From contig NZ_CP011028.1 in NCBI RefSeq assembly GCF_002221525.1, positions 1,313,001-1,377,000 on the forward strand: a DNA stretch of 64,000 bases. The letters run 5' to 3'. The notes beneath the pieces are model-generated. The model was not told the DNA's origin, did not search any database, and saw only the letters and a program-made list of their open reading frames with translations. This DNA comes from Pseudoalteromonas espejiana DSM 9414. Its GTDB lineage: Bacteria > Pseudomonadota > Gammaproteobacteria > Enterobacterales > Alteromonadaceae. Below, piece by piece: positions 27,525-37,132 of this stretch; within the stretch, counting starts at the first letter, position 1; every line of letters begins with the position of its first letter. Position numbers and translations under genes: made by a program.

Positions 27525-27747
27525 TAATACCAATCCGCAATAATACTTAATCATTTTTAGGGGCTATATTAGGGACTATACGTGTCGCTATCTGCGTTAA
27601 AAAATTCTCATTTACGACTGCATGGATACAGAAGGTAGGGTAATGCAGGAGCAATTGCCGAGAACAACTAAATAGCGAATTTTTTGCCTTGTTATCAACA
27701 CGTTTTTCATCCTCAAAATAGATCACTTAATTATACGGATTGGAATA
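27525..27747. repeat. intergenic repeat with inverted ends, copy B
   Basis: About 223 bp, beginning ATACCAATCCGCAATAATAC and ending with the reverse complement of TTCCAATCCGTATAA. The inner part includes TCGCTATCTGCGTT, a TGCATGGATACAGAAGGTAG block and GCCGAGAACAACTAAATAGC, nearly identical to copy C. Lies between csrB and the DUF3301 gene. Confidence 0.8.
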
Positions 27748-27748
27748 A

Positions 27749-28048
27749 CTAAATTTTGTGTGGCGGAACAACGACACTTTTAAGTAATTCGTTTTCCATA
27801 ATTAAAATACCTTGGTAGGCATTTTCGCCGTCACTTGAAAACTCAAACATAAACTCGCTTTTGATCCCAGGCTTACCATTTTTTAAAATGCCAAATCGGC
27901 GTTTTGTGCACGCTACACTCATTAACTGCACTTGTAATTGAGCAGTTTGGCGTTTGGCATGTTCATTGGCAGCTTCTGCCACTTTTCTATTAAGCCAAAA
28001 TAAGTATATAACTGCGCCAATTGCTATAAACGTCCACAAACTAGCCAT
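27749..28048 (-). CDS. DUF3301 membrane protein
   Basis: 99 residues. One N-terminal transmembrane segment (about 4-20, LWTFIAIGAVIYLFWLN) is followed by a charged cytoplasmic domain with the family features CTKRRFG and a GEN-AYQG turn. DUF3301 has no known function. The ATG shares a base with the stop of the DUF3549 gene (TAATG); the two are regularly paired in this bacterial order, so a joint role is likely but unproven. The stop codon directly borders repeat copy B. Confidence 0.8.
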   Translation of the reverse strand: MASLWTFIAIGAVIYLFWLNRKVAEAANEHAKRQTAQLQVQLMSVACTKRRFGILKNGKPGIKSEFMFEFSSDGENAYQGILIMENELLKSVVVPPHKI

Positions 28049-29076
28049 TAAGAGAATAACCTTCCAATTGCACGCGCGAGGGTTTCGCTGCGATTTTCTT
28101 TACGTAATAAACCTAATAAATGCGGGCGAATTGTAGGTATTGCAACTAAGTCTGCAAAAATACTCGGAAAAAGCTCTGTAATTTGCTGATGGTGCGCACA
28201 ATTATCCATAAAAATGTGTAAGCGCTCTGGCTCTTCTAATTGTACAAAACAGCGCCCGGCAATGGTTAACAGTACGTCTGAGTCTTGGCCAAGCGATGAG
28301 CTTAATGCGGCATCAACAAGCTGCGTGCATAGCCCTTGAGCTTGCCCTTTAGACATTGAGCGCAGAGCTGCAGTGAGTGCTATGGTATCGTTATTTTCAA
28401 TGGCTGATTGGCCATAGGCTAGTAAAAGCTCGCTGAGTGATGGCGGTATTTCAACATGCTCAAGCATTGCGCTAAGTGGCTGTAATACCTCAAGCGGTAA
28501 ATGTGCCCACGCTTTTTGCAGGTTTGCTAAATTAGTATCGCTATCTAGGCGCAGTGCAAAATCGGCAATACCCTGTAGTGCAACACTTTGCCAATCGTCA
28601 AAGCCTAACGTACCCGTAAAATACAATTGAGTGTGCTCATAATATTTAGAAGCAGGTTGCTTTAACAGCACTTTAAGCTGTGCATTAAAGGCTGCTAATT
28701 TATTTGCATTCGGTGTAAATACATAGGGGTTATTATCTAGCTTGCCATCGGCTTGCTCGCCTGTAATTTCAGTGCCAAGGGCTTCAATAACCATATTGGC
28801 AAAATGATCGCGACTGGCACTTACTAATTTACTTTGCTCATCAAGCGGGAACTTTAAAAACCATACGTACGGTTCTTTGCTTGCTTTACTATCCCAAAAT
28901 TGAATAGCAAGCCAAGCATGCCCAGCAAGTGGATAAGGATAAGGAACTTGCGCTTGCTCAATAGCTAAAAATTGCTTTTTATCAAGCTTAGTTATGTGCC
29001 TGCCAATATCAAAAGCACGCCATTGTGTCCCTGCGCCATCTAAAAGTTGACCAAGTGTCGCTATGTGTTCGCTCAT
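28048..29076 (-). CDS. DUF3549 family protein
   Basis: 342 residues, soluble, helical. The N-terminal third contains the family-specific segments MSEHIATLGQLLDGAGTQWR and PYPLAGHAWLAIQFWD. The C-terminal part is a run of helical-repeat-like units (residues about 190-340) rich in Leu/Ala. No catalytic motif was recognised. It is the first gene of a two-gene unit with DUF3301, and is divergent from yqcC. Function unknown. Confidence 0.78.
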   Translation of the reverse strand: MSEHIATLGQLLDGAGTQWRAFDIGRHITKLDKKQFLAIEQAQVPYPYPLAGHAWLAIQFWDSKASKEPYVWFLKFPLDEQSKLVSASRDHFANMVIEALGTEITGEQADGKLDNNPYVFTPNANKLAAFNAQLKVLLKQPASKYYEHTQLYFTGTLGFDDWQSVALQGIADFALRLDSDTNLANLQKAWAHLPLEVLQPLSAMLEHVEIPPSLSELLLAYGQSAIENNDTIALTAALRSMSKGQAQGLCTQLVDAALSSSLGQDSDVLLTIAGRCFVQLEEPERLHIFMDNCAHHQQITELFPSIFADLVAIPTIRPHLLGLLRKENRSETLARAIGRLFS

Positions 29077-29181
29077 CGTTATCTCAATTGTTTTTACTGC
29101 AAAATTGCGCTAATTATACGCCATAGCAGGCATTGAGGGAACAGGGTATAATTGCCATATAACTTAAAAAGAAGAGTGGTT

Positions 29182-29502
29182 ATGTATCAGCAAACTCAAG
29201 CGTATTTAAATCAATTAAGCGCACTTTTAAAAAAACATGAAATGTGGCAAAGCACGCCAATAGAGGCGCATAAATTACAGTCTCAAGTTCCTTTTTGTCA
29301 CGATACCATGGCGTTTGATCAGTGGTTACAATTTGTATTTATTGAAACAATACAGCAGTTAATTACTCTTGAGCAACCATTACCGCGTAACTTTGCCATT
29401 GCGCCTATGGCCGAAATGTTTCTGGTAGGTAAAGCGGGCGCTGAACATGTTATAGCGCTACTGAGTGAGCTTGATGCATTTTTAGGTGAAGCAAATGACT
29501 GA
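29182..29502 (+). CDS. yqcC: YqcC family protein
   Basis: 106 residues from the ATG at 29182, preceded by GAAGAGTGG; this start places a TATAAT -10 box at 29147-29152 and gives the usual family length, unlike the in-frame TTG ten codons earlier. Family features are the CHDTMAFDQWLQFVFI segment and FAIAPMAEMF. The structure is a helical bundle of unknown function. It is the first gene of yqcC-truC-yqcA, the same trio as in E. coli, and its end overlaps the truC start. Confidence 0.85.
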   Translation: MYQQTQAYLNQLSALLKKHEMWQSTPIEAHKLQSQVPFCHDTMAFDQWLQFVFIETIQQLITLEQPLPRNFAIAPMAEMFLVGKAGAEHVIALLSELDAFLGEAND

Positions 29503-30259
29503 GCCCTCTGAGACTGTAGAGTACGCTCAGCTGAACATTATTTATCAAGATGATGACTTTGTGGCGATAGATAAACCTTCTGGCTTATTAGTGCATCGCT
29601 CATTTTTAGATAAGCACGAAACTCAGTTTGCAATGCAAATGCTGCGCGACCAATTAGGTCAGCATGTATTTCCGGTTCATCGCCTCGATAGGCCAACATC
29701 TGGTGTGCTGTTGTTTGCACTAAGCTCAGAAGCGGCCCGCGATATGAATCAGCTTTTTATTAATGGCACCATCACTAAGCGTTATTTAGCGTTAGTACGT
29801 GGTTTTGCGCCTGAGTCGGTATTTTTAGACAAACCTTTAAAAGAAGAGCTTGATAAAATTGCCGATAAATTTGCAGATCAAAATAAAGCACCGCAAGAGG
29901 CGCAAACGCAATTTAATTGTTTGCACCAAACTGCATTGCCTATCCCTATCGGTAAATACCCAACAGTGCGTTACTCGTTAGTAGAATGTTTTCCTAAAAC
30001 GGGTCGAAAGCATCAAATTAGGCGTCATCTTAATCATTTATCTTTGCCAATTATTGGCGATGTAAATCATGGCGATAACCAGCATAATCAATTTTTTAGG
30101 GAGCACTTTGAGCTTAGACGTTTAATGTTATTTGCAACGCAGCTTAGTTTTGTGCACCCTTATACGCATACACCCATCATAATTAAAGCGCCACTAGGTG
30201 AAGACATGCTTAAAATATGTAAGCAGCTAGGTTGGCCAGATCAAGAAAAGGATTATTAA
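29495..30259 (+). CDS. truC: tRNA pseudouridine(65) synthase TruC
   Basis: 254 residues from the ATG at 29495, preceded by TAGGTGAA; a GTG three codons earlier is possible. TruC converts uridine 65 of tRNA to pseudouridine. The RluA/RluC/TruC catalytic motif HRLDRPTSGVLLF (about 66-78) contains the active Asp. The later segment RKHQIRRHLNHLSLPIIGD is the usual motif III. The gene overlaps yqcC by eight bases, and its TAA overlaps the yqcA ATG, so the three genes are coupled. Confidence 0.9.
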   Translation: MTEPSETVEYAQLNIIYQDDDFVAIDKPSGLLVHRSFLDKHETQFAMQMLRDQLGQHVFPVHRLDRPTSGVLLFALSSEAARDMNQLFINGTITKRYLALVRGFAPESVFLDKPLKEELDKIADKFADQNKAPQEAQTQFNCLHQTALPIPIGKYPTVRYSLVECFPKTGRKHQIRRHLNHLSLPIIGDVNHGDNQHNQFFREHFELRRLMLFATQLSFVHPYTHTPIIIKAPLGEDMLKICKQLGWPDQEKDY

Positions 30260-30708
30260 TGGCACATATTAGTATTTTTGTAGGCAGTGTTAATGGTGGC
30301 GCTGAGCGCTTAAGCCATGACGTAGCGAAAACAATTGAGCAAGCGGGACACACCGCATCTACAATTACAGACGCATCCCTTGATGATATTAAAAATGCAT
30401 CACATATTTTAGTGGTTACCTCAACCACAGGCCAAGGCGATATACCTAGCAACTTGGCAGGGTTGTATTTTGCCATGAATAGCACATTTCCTATGCTTAC
30501 CGATAAACCGTTTGGGATTATTGCTATGGGCGATAGATGCTACGGCGATACCTTTTGTGGCGCAGGGCGCAGCTTTGATGAGCTACTTCGTGAATTACAA
30601 GCAAAGCCTGTGGGTAACCGCTTAGAAATAGATGCCTGTGAAGATTTTGAACCATGGCCAGTTGCAGAGCCGTGGTTAAAAGCATGGCTTGAAAAATTAC
30701 CAGCTTAG
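30259..30708 (+). CDS. yqcA: YqcA flavodoxin-like protein
   Basis: 149 residues, exactly the E. coli YqcA length. The flavodoxin fold is clear: IFVGSVNGGAE (phosphate loop, about 5-15), VVTSTTGQGDIPSN (50s loop) and MGDRCYGDTFCGAG (90s loop), which hold FMN. It is expected to be a small electron carrier; its partner is unknown. Start chosen at the ATG overlapping the truC stop (TAATG). A repeat copy begins directly after its stop codon. Confidence 0.88.
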   Translation: MAHISIFVGSVNGGAERLSHDVAKTIEQAGHTASTITDASLDDIKNASHILVVTSTTGQGDIPSNLAGLYFAMNSTFPMLTDKPFGIIAMGDRCYGDTFCGAGRSFDELLRELQAKPVGNRLEIDACEDFEPWPVAEPWLKAWLEKLPA

Positions 30709-30920
30709 TAATACCAATCCGCAATAATACCTAATTATTTTGCGGGGCTAAACGTGTCGCTACCTGCGTTAAAAAATTCTCATTTACGACTGCATGGATG
30801 CAGAAGGTAGGGTAATGCAGGAGCAATTGCCGAGAATAACTGAATAGCGAATTTATTGCCTAACTATCAACACGTTTTTCCAGCCTCAAAACATATCAAT
30901 TAATTAAGCGAATTGGTATA
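30709..30920. repeat. intergenic repeat with inverted ends, copy C
   Basis: About 212 bp, with clean ends ATACCAATCCGC and, on the other strand, ATACCAATTCGCTTAATT. The interior matches copy B almost throughout (TGCATGGATGCAGAAGGTAG, GCAGGAGCAATTGCCGAGAA). Begins next to the yqcA stop codon. Confidence 0.82.
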
Positions 30921-30938
30921 AACTGCTTTATATGTACA

Positions 30939-30966
30939 AAAAAAGGAGCGCATGCGCTCCTTTTTT
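30939..30966. terminator. bidirectional terminator between yqcA and mltD
   Basis: AAAAAAGGAGCGCA followed by its exact reverse complement TGCGCTCCTTTTTT. Suits the convergent genes on both sides. Confidence 0.86.
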
Positions 30967-30983
30967 AATTATTAAACTTTGGG

Positions 30984-32561
30984 TTAACTGCTTCTTACAT
31001 CAACTTTGAGCTTTAACTTTTGACCTGGCTGCAAATACTTTTGACCAGCTAAGTTATTCCACTTAATAATTTCGTTAACCGTTAAATTAAACTTAGAAGC
31101 AATACGTGCAAGTGAGTCACCGCGTCGTACTTTGTAAGTAATAGTGCGATTTGTACTTGCAGTTGCCTGTGGTTTACTCGCTGATTTATACACAGTGAGC
31201 TTTTGATTTAAGCGCAGTACTGCGTTTTTCTTCAGTTTATTCCACGAGGCTAACTCATCCATTGTTACATCGTATTCGCGGCTTATATCCCATAAAGTAT
31301 CGCCACTTTTTACCGTATGCGACAGCTTAGTGCGCGTTGCTTTATTTGCCGCTAAGCGCATTTGCTTAGGTAAGTGTTCGCTGTTAATGGCACCGTCGGT
31401 AAGCGGCACTAACAATTGTTGGCCAACACGTATGGTGTTTGACTTTAACTTGTTCAATGAACGAATTGCACTCGTGCTAGTGGTAAACTTTTTAGCTATA
31501 ACTGAGAGGCTATCGCCGCGCGCTACCGTGTATTGTTGCCAGCGTAAGCGGTCTTTAACATCGGTTTGAGCTAATTTTTGACTAAACTGCTCGGCTTTAT
31601 CGGTGGGTAATAATAAAAAGTGCGGCCCGTTAGGGTCCGTCGCCCAGCGATTAAATCCAGGGTTTAATCTGTAAAGCTCAGTGAGTGTCATATCAGCCAT
31701 ATCGGCTGCCAGTGCTAAATCAATTTGTGTGCCTACATCAACCACTTCAACTACTTGCGCATTGATCACTGGCTTCCACTTTACGTTAAACTCATCAGCA
31801 CGTTTAAGTAAATCAGCAAGTGCTAATAGCTTTGGTACATACGCTGTGGTTTCGCTAGGTAAATCTAAAGACCAAAAATCGGTAGGTAAATGCTTTTTGC
31901 GATTCTTTTTAATCGCGCGCATTAAGCGTCCTTCGCCCGAATTATAAGCCGCAATGGCGTTTAGCCAATCACCCTCAAGGGTTTTGTGTAAATACGATAA
32001 GTAGTCAAGTGCAGCACGGGTCGATTGAACAATGTCGCGGCGCCCGTCGTACCACCAGTTTTGTTTTAAATCAAAACGCTCACCGGTTGCTGGCATAAAC
32101 TGCCAAATACCAGAGGCACTTCTATTTGAATAACCAAATGGGTCAAAAGCGCTTTCTACAATAGGCAGTAAGGCTATTTCTATTGGCATTTCGCGCTTTT
32201 CTACTTCTTCAACAATAAAGTGTAAGTACGGCTCTGCACGTTTTGAAATACGATCTAAATAAGCTTGATGACGCGCGTAATAGTTTCGCTCAGTAACAAC
32301 AGGGCGGTTTTGCGGTACATCTATAGAAAGTTGGTATCGTATACGCTCCCATACATCGTCAAAAACCGGCGCTTCTTCGCTTTCGGTAATTGTTTGATAT
32401 TGTGCGTTTACCATCAATGCATTGTTAATATCGTTAGGGCTTGCGCCTTCTAAGCGCTTATTTGCTTGGGTAGCTGCTTGAGCGTCTGAGTCTACGGTTG
32501 TTAATGTTTGACAACCACTTAGCGCAAGCGCCAAGGCAATTAAAAGAGGAGATTTATTCAT
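30984..32561 (-). CDS. mltD: membrane-bound lytic murein transglycosylase D
   Basis: 525 residues from the ATG at 32561, chosen because it yields a lipoprotein signal with lipobox LSGC (Cys 17). The SLT domain (about 110-240) carries the catalytic Glu in LLPIVESAFDP (E136) and the SGIWQFMPATG and AIAAYNSGEGR motifs. Three LysM peptidoglycan-binding repeats follow (about 336-380, 407-450, 471-515), each with the GDSL/GDTL turn. MltD cleaves the glycan strand, leaving 1,6-anhydromuramoyl ends. E. coli MltD usually has two or more LysM modules. It stands next to gloB, as in E. coli. Confidence 0.93.
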   Translation of the reverse strand: MNKSPLLIALALALSGCQTLTTVDSDAQAATQANKRLEGASPNDINNALMVNAQYQTITESEEAPVFDDVWERIRYQLSIDVPQNRPVVTERNYYARHQAYLDRISKRAEPYLHFIVEEVEKREMPIEIALLPIVESAFDPFGYSNRSASGIWQFMPATGERFDLKQNWWYDGRRDIVQSTRAALDYLSYLHKTLEGDWLNAIAAYNSGEGRLMRAIKKNRKKHLPTDFWSLDLPSETTAYVPKLLALADLLKRADEFNVKWKPVINAQVVEVVDVGTQIDLALAADMADMTLTELYRLNPGFNRWATDPNGPHFLLLPTDKAEQFSQKLAQTDVKDRLRWQQYTVARGDSLSVIAKKFTTSTSAIRSLNKLKSNTIRVGQQLLVPLTDGAINSEHLPKQMRLAANKATRTKLSHTVKSGDTLWDISREYDVTMDELASWNKLKKNAVLRLNQKLTVYKSASKPQATASTNRTITYKVRRGDSLARIASKFNLTVNEIIKWNNLAGQKYLQPGQKLKLKVDVRSS

Positions 32562-32655
32562 AAATACCAATACATCAGGTAAAAAACTCGGCAAATACTA
32601 CCCGTTATGAGCCAGTATTGCCACTTTACTACCAACTTTAACTTTATGATAAAAC

Positions 32656-32678
32656 CATCAGCCAATTTTAAGCTGATG
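32656..32678 (-). terminator. terminator-like hairpin after gloB
   Basis: CATCAGC (32656-32662) and GCTGATG (32672-32678) pair; on the minus strand a GTTTT follows. Short stem, modest U-tract. Confidence 0.55.
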
Positions 32679-32707
32679 ATTTTAAATTAATAATTATTAC
32701 TTATGTG

Positions 32708-33481
32708 TTAAAAGTTGTCTTTGAACTGTCTCAGACTAGCAAAGTTTTCCCATGGTTCATTGTTTTTTGTAACCACAAGGCATTCTTTTGGCACTAACTC
32801 TGTAATAGTGGGTAGGTCACTGCGCATAAAAGGATTAATTTTTAGCTCTTGGCCAATAGTACTTGGTAGGGTAATTTTGTTGTTGCTGCGAAGTTCATCT
32901 ACCTTTTTGCTGTATTCGAGTAGCTCAGGATTACGAGGCTCTACAGCTTTAGCAAAGGCCAAATTGGCTTGCGTGTATTCATGGGCGCAATACACTTTAC
33001 AGCCTGTTGGTAGTTCACGAAGCTTATTAAACGAGTGCCACATTTGCTCACTTGTGCCTTCAAATAAACGCCCGCAACCGCCACTAAATAGCGTATCGCC
33101 AGGGAAAATTAACATATCATGGGTATAGCAAATATGATCAAGGGTATGCCCTGGAGTGGTAATTACGTTAAACGTGGTATTGAGTACTTTGATGTTATCG
33201 CCATCAACAAGTTTATGGGTAATACCACCAAACGGGCTGTTACTAGGCCCGTAAACTGTAATCTCTGGAAATTGCTTTAAAAGCTCTGCTACGCCACCTG
33301 TGTGATCGCTGTGATGATGGGTAATTAAAATGCCACCCAGTTGTAAATTATGCTCAGCTAAATGCGCCTTCACGGGCTGAGCGTCGCCTGGGTCTACTAC
33401 CCATGCTTGGTTGCTATTATGGGTAGTTAAACACCAAATGTAATTATCAGAAAATGCTTTAATTGCTTTAACTTGCACCAT
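32708..33481 (-). CDS. gloB: hydroxyacylglutathione hydrolase (glyoxalase II)
   Basis: 257 residues, metallo-beta-lactamase fold. The metal-binding motif THHHSDHTGG is at about 54-63, with later ligands in TPGHTLDHICY and the FPGDTLFSGGCGRLFEG segment and a final YCAHEYT. It hydrolyses S-lactoylglutathione to lactate and glutathione, the second step of methylglyoxal detoxification. Divergent from the yafS-like methyltransferase gene, with 53 bases between the starts. Confidence 0.93.
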   Translation of the reverse strand: MVQVKAIKAFSDNYIWCLTTHNSNQAWVVDPGDAQPVKAHLAEHNLQLGGILITHHHSDHTGGVAELLKQFPEITVYGPSNSPFGGITHKLVDGDNIKVLNTTFNVITTPGHTLDHICYTHDMLIFPGDTLFSGGCGRLFEGTSEQMWHSFNKLRELPTGCKVYCAHEYTQANLAFAKAVEPRNPELLEYSKKVDELRSNNKITLPSTIGQELKINPFMRSDLPTITELVPKECLVVTKNNEPWENFASLRQFKDNF

Positions 33482-33534
33482 AGTAATTTGCTCTATAAAG
33501 TGACGGATACCACATAGTATAACGAGCTCATAAA

Positions 33535-34308
33535 ATGAAACCAGCCCTTAGTTTTCAAGAAGGACCCAAACCGCTTTCGTGGCAGCAGTTCCCTCATGGG
33601 GATTATTTACGTGCTGACATAGAGCAAAAAATGGATCAATGGCTGCCACGTATGTTTGGCTACCATATGCTGAAGTTAGGTAATTTAAGTGGCGAACTTA
33701 ACACCAGTGTGAGCACCATCAAGCATCAGGTATGCGTAGCAGAAGAGGGCCCTTGCACGGGCGTAATAGCAGATATAGACGAGTTACCTTTTTATGAGCA
33801 CAGTGTTGATGCGTGTATTTTAAGCCATTGTTTAGAGTATCACTCAGACCCCCATCATATTTTGCGAGAGGCACACCGTACGCTAATACCCGGCGGCTAT
33901 ATTGTTATTACGGGGTTTAACCCCTTTAGCTTATGTGGACTTGCGCAAATGCTGCCGTTTAGCGGCCAAAAGCTCCCGTGGACAGGGCGCTTTTTTACTC
34001 CTGCTCGGGTAAAAGATTGGCTTAACTTACTTGGCTTTGAAATTATAAGTGATGAGCGATTTATTTATTCGTCTTTAGCACGTGGTAATAGGTTATCGCG
34101 TTTTGAATTTTGGCGCAGTTTTGCCAAACAATATTTAAAACCTATGGGGAGTGTGTATATGCTGGTGGCGCGAAAACGAGTAGCCCCGCTGACACCTATC
34201 AAACCAAAGTGGCATGCAAGGCCACAGTTTTCACCTGTAAAAGGGGCAGGGCTTAGGCAAACCTCAAAGCAGCACTTTAAGCGCTGCGATGAAAAAAATA
34301 ATAATTAA
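33535..34308 (+). CDS. SAM-dependent methyltransferase (YafS-like)
   Basis: 257 residues with a class I methyltransferase core. The SAM site is less standard at motif I but shows the acidic [20 protein letters not shown] stretch (about 82-101) and the [20 protein letters not shown] helix, then [12 protein letters not shown]. Gene order gloB / this gene / rnhA / dnaQ matches E. coli gloB-yafS-rnhA-dnaQ, which supports the YafS identity. The substrate is unknown. Its last four bases overlap the convergent rnhA end. Confidence 0.85.
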   Translation: MKPALSFQEGPKPLSWQQFPHGDYLRADIEQKMDQWLPRMFGYHMLKLGNLSGELNTSVSTIKHQVCVAEEGPCTGVIADIDELPFYEHSVDACILSHCLEYHSDPHHILREAHRTLIPGGYIVITGFNPFSLCGLAQMLPFSGQKLPWTGRFFTPARVKDWLNLLGFEIISDERFIYSSLARGNRLSRFEFWRSFAKQYLKPMGSVYMLVARKRVAPLTPIKPKWHARPQFSPVKGAGLRQTSKQHFKRCDEKNNN

Positions 34309-34769
34309 GGTTGGTAACCTACATCATCTAATAAATCTTTACTGCCTGCAGCATCGCGGGCCAAATCATCCACTATTTCATTATATTTATGGCCGCTGTG
34401 GCCTTTAACCCATTTCCAGGTCACAGTGTGTTCGCTGCAAGCACTATCAAGTCGCTTCCACAAATCAACATTTTTAACTGGTTTTTTGGCCGAAGTTTGC
34501 CAACCGCGTTTTTTCCAATTTGCAATCCACGATTCAATACCTTGTTTAACATATTGGCTATCGGTGGTGAGGTTAACGGTGCATGGACGAGTTAACGATT
34601 CAAGGGCAACAATAGCAGCAAGCATTTCCATACGGTTGTTAGTTGTAAGCTTGTAGCCTTGGCTTAATTTTTTTTCGTGACCGTTATAAATCATAAAAAT
34701 ACCATAACCACCGGGGCCCGGATTACCTAAACATGAGCCATCGGTGTAAATCTCTACGGTTTTTTGCAC
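34305..34769 (-). CDS. rnhA: ribonuclease HI
   Basis: 154 residues, as in E. coli. The catalytic residues are all present: Asp 10 in [15 protein letters not shown], Glu 48 in NNRMEMLAA, Asp 70 in LTTDSQYV and the Asp in EIVDDLAR near 134. The enzyme degrades RNA in RNA-DNA hybrids. It is divergent from dnaQ (about 70 bases between the starts), the conserved arrangement in enterobacteria and relatives. Confidence 0.95.
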   Translation of the reverse strand: MQKTVEIYTDGSCLGNPGPGGYGIFMIYNGHEKKLSQGYKLTTNNRMEMLAAIVALESLTRPCTVNLTTDSQYVKQGIESWIANWKKRGWQTSAKKPVKNVDLWKRLDSACSEHTVTWKWVKGHSGHKYNEIVDDLARDAAGSKDLLDDVGYQP

Positions 34770-34837
34770 TGTTTTACCTTGATATTATGTACAATAAAGT
34801 GATTATAGAAAGATACCAGAGTCAGGCTAAATTCGAT

Positions 34838-35551
34838 ATGGCACGCAGACAAATAGTTTTAGATACAGAAACCACCGGCATCGACCCTAAACAAGGGCAC
34901 CGCATTATAGAAATAGGGTGTGTAGAATTAGTAAACCGGCGTTTAACCGGCAATAACTTTCATGTTTACATAAACCCACAACGCAGCATTGAAGAAGAAG
35001 CGATAGACGTTCACGGTATTACCAACGAATTTTTACGCGACAAACCGCTTTACCGCGATATAGCCCAAGAGTTTTTTGACTATATAAAAGGGGCTGAGCT
35101 GGTTATTCATAACGCACCGTTCGATGTGGGCCATATGGATAATGAATTTGCGCTACTTAATCAGGGCTATCCTAATACCCACGATTACTGCCAAGTTCTC
35201 GACACCCTTAAAATGGCGCGTGACTTGCATCCAGGTCAAAAGAATAACCTAGATGCTTTGTGTCGGCGCTACGATATAGACAACGCAAAACGTACCCTAC
35301 ATGGCGCATTACTGGATTCTGAAATTTTAGCCGATGTTTACCTTGCCATGACTGGTGGGCAAACCAAGCTAAACTTAAATCAAAATAAAGATGATGGTAG
35401 CGATCAACAAAAGGGCGGTATAAGACGTTTAAGCGCAGAACGTGCCCCATTAGTTGTTTTACGTGCAAACGACGCTGAGCAAAGCGCACACGAAGCACGA
35501 TTAGATCTTGTAAATAAAGAAGGCGGCCAATGTTTATGGCGCGCTGAATAA
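34838..35551 (+). CDS. dnaQ: DNA polymerase III epsilon subunit (proofreading exonuclease)
   Basis: 237 residues from the ATG at 34838, which begins MARRQIVLDTETTG like the family; longer in-frame starts upstream would add an unusual extension running into rnhA. DEDDh motifs: DTETTG (about 9-14), VIHNAPFDVGHMD, and the H-x(4)-D motif in HGALLDSEILADVYL. A beta-clamp binding stretch is expected after about residue 180, and the C-terminus binds the alpha subunit. Followed after eight bases by the TIGR03503 gene. Confidence 0.93.
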   Translation: MARRQIVLDTETTGIDPKQGHRIIEIGCVELVNRRLTGNNFHVYINPQRSIEEEAIDVHGITNEFLRDKPLYRDIAQEFFDYIKGAELVIHNAPFDVGHMDNEFALLNQGYPNTHDYCQVLDTLKMARDLHPGQKNNLDALCRRYDIDNAKRTLHGALLDSEILADVYLAMTGGQTKLNLNQNKDDGSDQQKGGIRRLSAERAPLVVLRANDAEQSAHEARLDLVNKEGGQCLWRAE

Positions 35552-35559
35552 GGCCCAGT

Positions 35560-36930
35560 ATGAAAACGATGTATTTTGTAAGTGCACTTTGTGCTGCTAC
35601 GCTTTTGAGCACCAGCGCTAATGCGGTTAAGCAGGTAGAAATGCTTAAGCGTGATGGCCATCAAAATGAAATTCCACTACTTGATAACCGTTTTCGTATA
35701 GACAGCCAATTAGATGAAATAACGCTATTATTTTTTAGAAAGCCTGGCACCCCTGCCGTTATTTTAGTAAGGCCCGATGGCAGCAAGTACTTTGCTACAG
35801 AAGCGGTAAAAAACCCTAATTTAGATTGGTTTGACGAAATAAGTTACGACCTTATCACCATTAAAAACCCAATGGCGGGGCCTTGGCAAGTTATTGGCAG
35901 CATTTTACCTAAAAGCAGAATAGTTGTGCTTGGCGAGGTGTCTTTAAAGGCTCAGACATTACCGCCTATGCTTTTTAGGGGCGAGACTATCAAAATAACC
36001 GGTGAAATTTTAAATGATGGCGAGCCCATTAACGCCGACCTATTTAGAGATGTAGTAAGCCTTAATGTAGACTTTGTAAGTACTAACGACGAAAGTTATG
36101 CAAACTTTGGAGCAGGTACGCAAGAAGTTGCCGAATTTAAAGATGATGGCCGCGGTTTTGATGAAAGGCCAAAAGATGGTGTATTTACTGGCGAATTTAA
36201 ATTAGATTTTCCGGCCGGGCAGTGGACACCCGAGCTTTACGTAGCCACACCGCTTTTACAACGTCGTATAGTACAAGATAGCATCATCGTTCACGAGCCA
36301 CCCTTTAAGAGCGATATAACCCTAGCAGAGCTTGATACCGATGAGCACCAACTAACTATTAGTATAGATAGCAGCATTGTTAAACCAGAAACGGTTATTG
36401 TGCAGGGTAAAATTTACTACCCTAATAATGAAGAGCAGATGTTTACCATTGATGCACAAGCCAGTGACACACGCCAGCTTGCAATCAAAAACTATGATTG
36501 GGGAAGATACAGCGTTGAACTGTCTGTTTTTGGTACTAATATAAATGGCCGTGAGTTCATGGCAACAATCCCCACCTACAAATTTGAAATAGAAAGACCA
36601 ATTGAAGCAGTGCCTGAAATTGATCCCGCAACGCTTATTGATCAAAACCAAGCGATTGAAAGCGAACCTGTTGAAGAAAAAATGGCCACTTCTACATTAG
36701 TTAGCTTAATAGTGGGCTGTAATTTATTTATTTTATTGGTAGGGTGGTTAGCAATTCGCATTTTTGTACAGAAAAAGCCGATCAAATTTAAAGTTCCGCT
36801 GCCTTTTTTAAAGAAAAAGAAAGCAGCTGATGACGAAGTTGCCAACACAGATAAAAATCAAGTCGGCCAAAATGGCTCAAAAAGTGATAAATCAGGTGAA
36901 ATTTTAAACCTTTCGATGTCAGATGACTAA
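35560..36930 (+). CDS. TIGR03503 family exported, membrane-anchored protein
   Basis: 456 residues. A signal peptide (about 1-22, cleaved at ANA-V) is followed by a periplasmic region with beta-sandwich-like repeats (for example DDGRGFDERPKDGVFTGEF, a typical turn of Ig-like domains in bacterial surface proteins), then one transmembrane segment (about 380-400, LVSLIVGCNLFILLVGWLAI) and a short basic cytoplasmic tail. The sequence agrees with the TIGR03503 family, conserved in Alteromonadales and Vibrio relatives, without known function. Downstream of dnaQ in the same direction. Confidence 0.78.
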   Translation: MKTMYFVSALCAATLLSTSANAVKQVEMLKRDGHQNEIPLLDNRFRIDSQLDEITLLFFRKPGTPAVILVRPDGSKYFATEAVKNPNLDWFDEISYDLITIKNPMAGPWQVIGSILPKSRIVVLGEVSLKAQTLPPMLFRGETIKITGEILNDGEPINADLFRDVVSLNVDFVSTNDESYANFGAGTQEVAEFKDDGRGFDERPKDGVFTGEFKLDFPAGQWTPELYVATPLLQRRIVQDSIIVHEPPFKSDITLAELDTDEHQLTISIDSSIVKPETVIVQGKIYYPNNEEQMFTIDAQASDTRQLAIKNYDWGRYSVELSVFGTNINGREFMATIPTYKFEIERPIEAVPEIDPATLIDQNQAIESEPVEEKMATSTLVSLIVGCNLFILLVGWLAIRIFVQKKPIKFKVPLPFLKKKKAADDEVANTDKNQVGQNGSKSDKSGEILNLSMSDD

Positions 36931-36957
36931 AAAACCTGTAAAAAAACAAAAAAGCCC

Positions 36958-36986
36958 TTGACGAAGTAGGGGCTGATTCGTATTAT
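36958..36986 (+). promoter_or_regulatory. promoter of the tRNA-Asp array
   Basis: TTGACG (-35, 36958-36963), 17-bp spacer and TATTAT (-10, 36981-36986), followed by a GC-rich discriminator (CACGCCGC), the layout of a strong, stringently controlled stable-RNA promoter. About 42 bases before the first tRNA. Confidence 0.75.
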
Positions 36987-37028
36987 TCACGCCGCTGCAA
37001 AGGGAGACCTAAGCAGAAACGAAAATGC

Positions 37029-37105
37029 GGAGTGGTAGTTCAGTTGGTTAGAATACCGGCCTGTCACGCCGGGGGTCGCGGGTTCGAGTCCCGTCCACTC
37101 CGCCA
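37029..37105 (+). tRNA. tRNA-Asp (GTC), copy 1 of 7
   Basis: 77 nt including encoded CCA. Acceptor GGAGTGG pairs with CCACTCC; anticodon GTC at 37063-37065; T-loop TTCGAGT. Confidence 0.97.
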
Positions 37106-37132
37106 ATTTTCGAAAATTTGTAAGTATAAGCT

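Noticed and set aside
34733-34837. Longer N-terminus for dnaQ
   Set aside because: It runs into rnhA and adds residues unlike the family; the ATG at 34838 gives MARRQIVLDTETTG.
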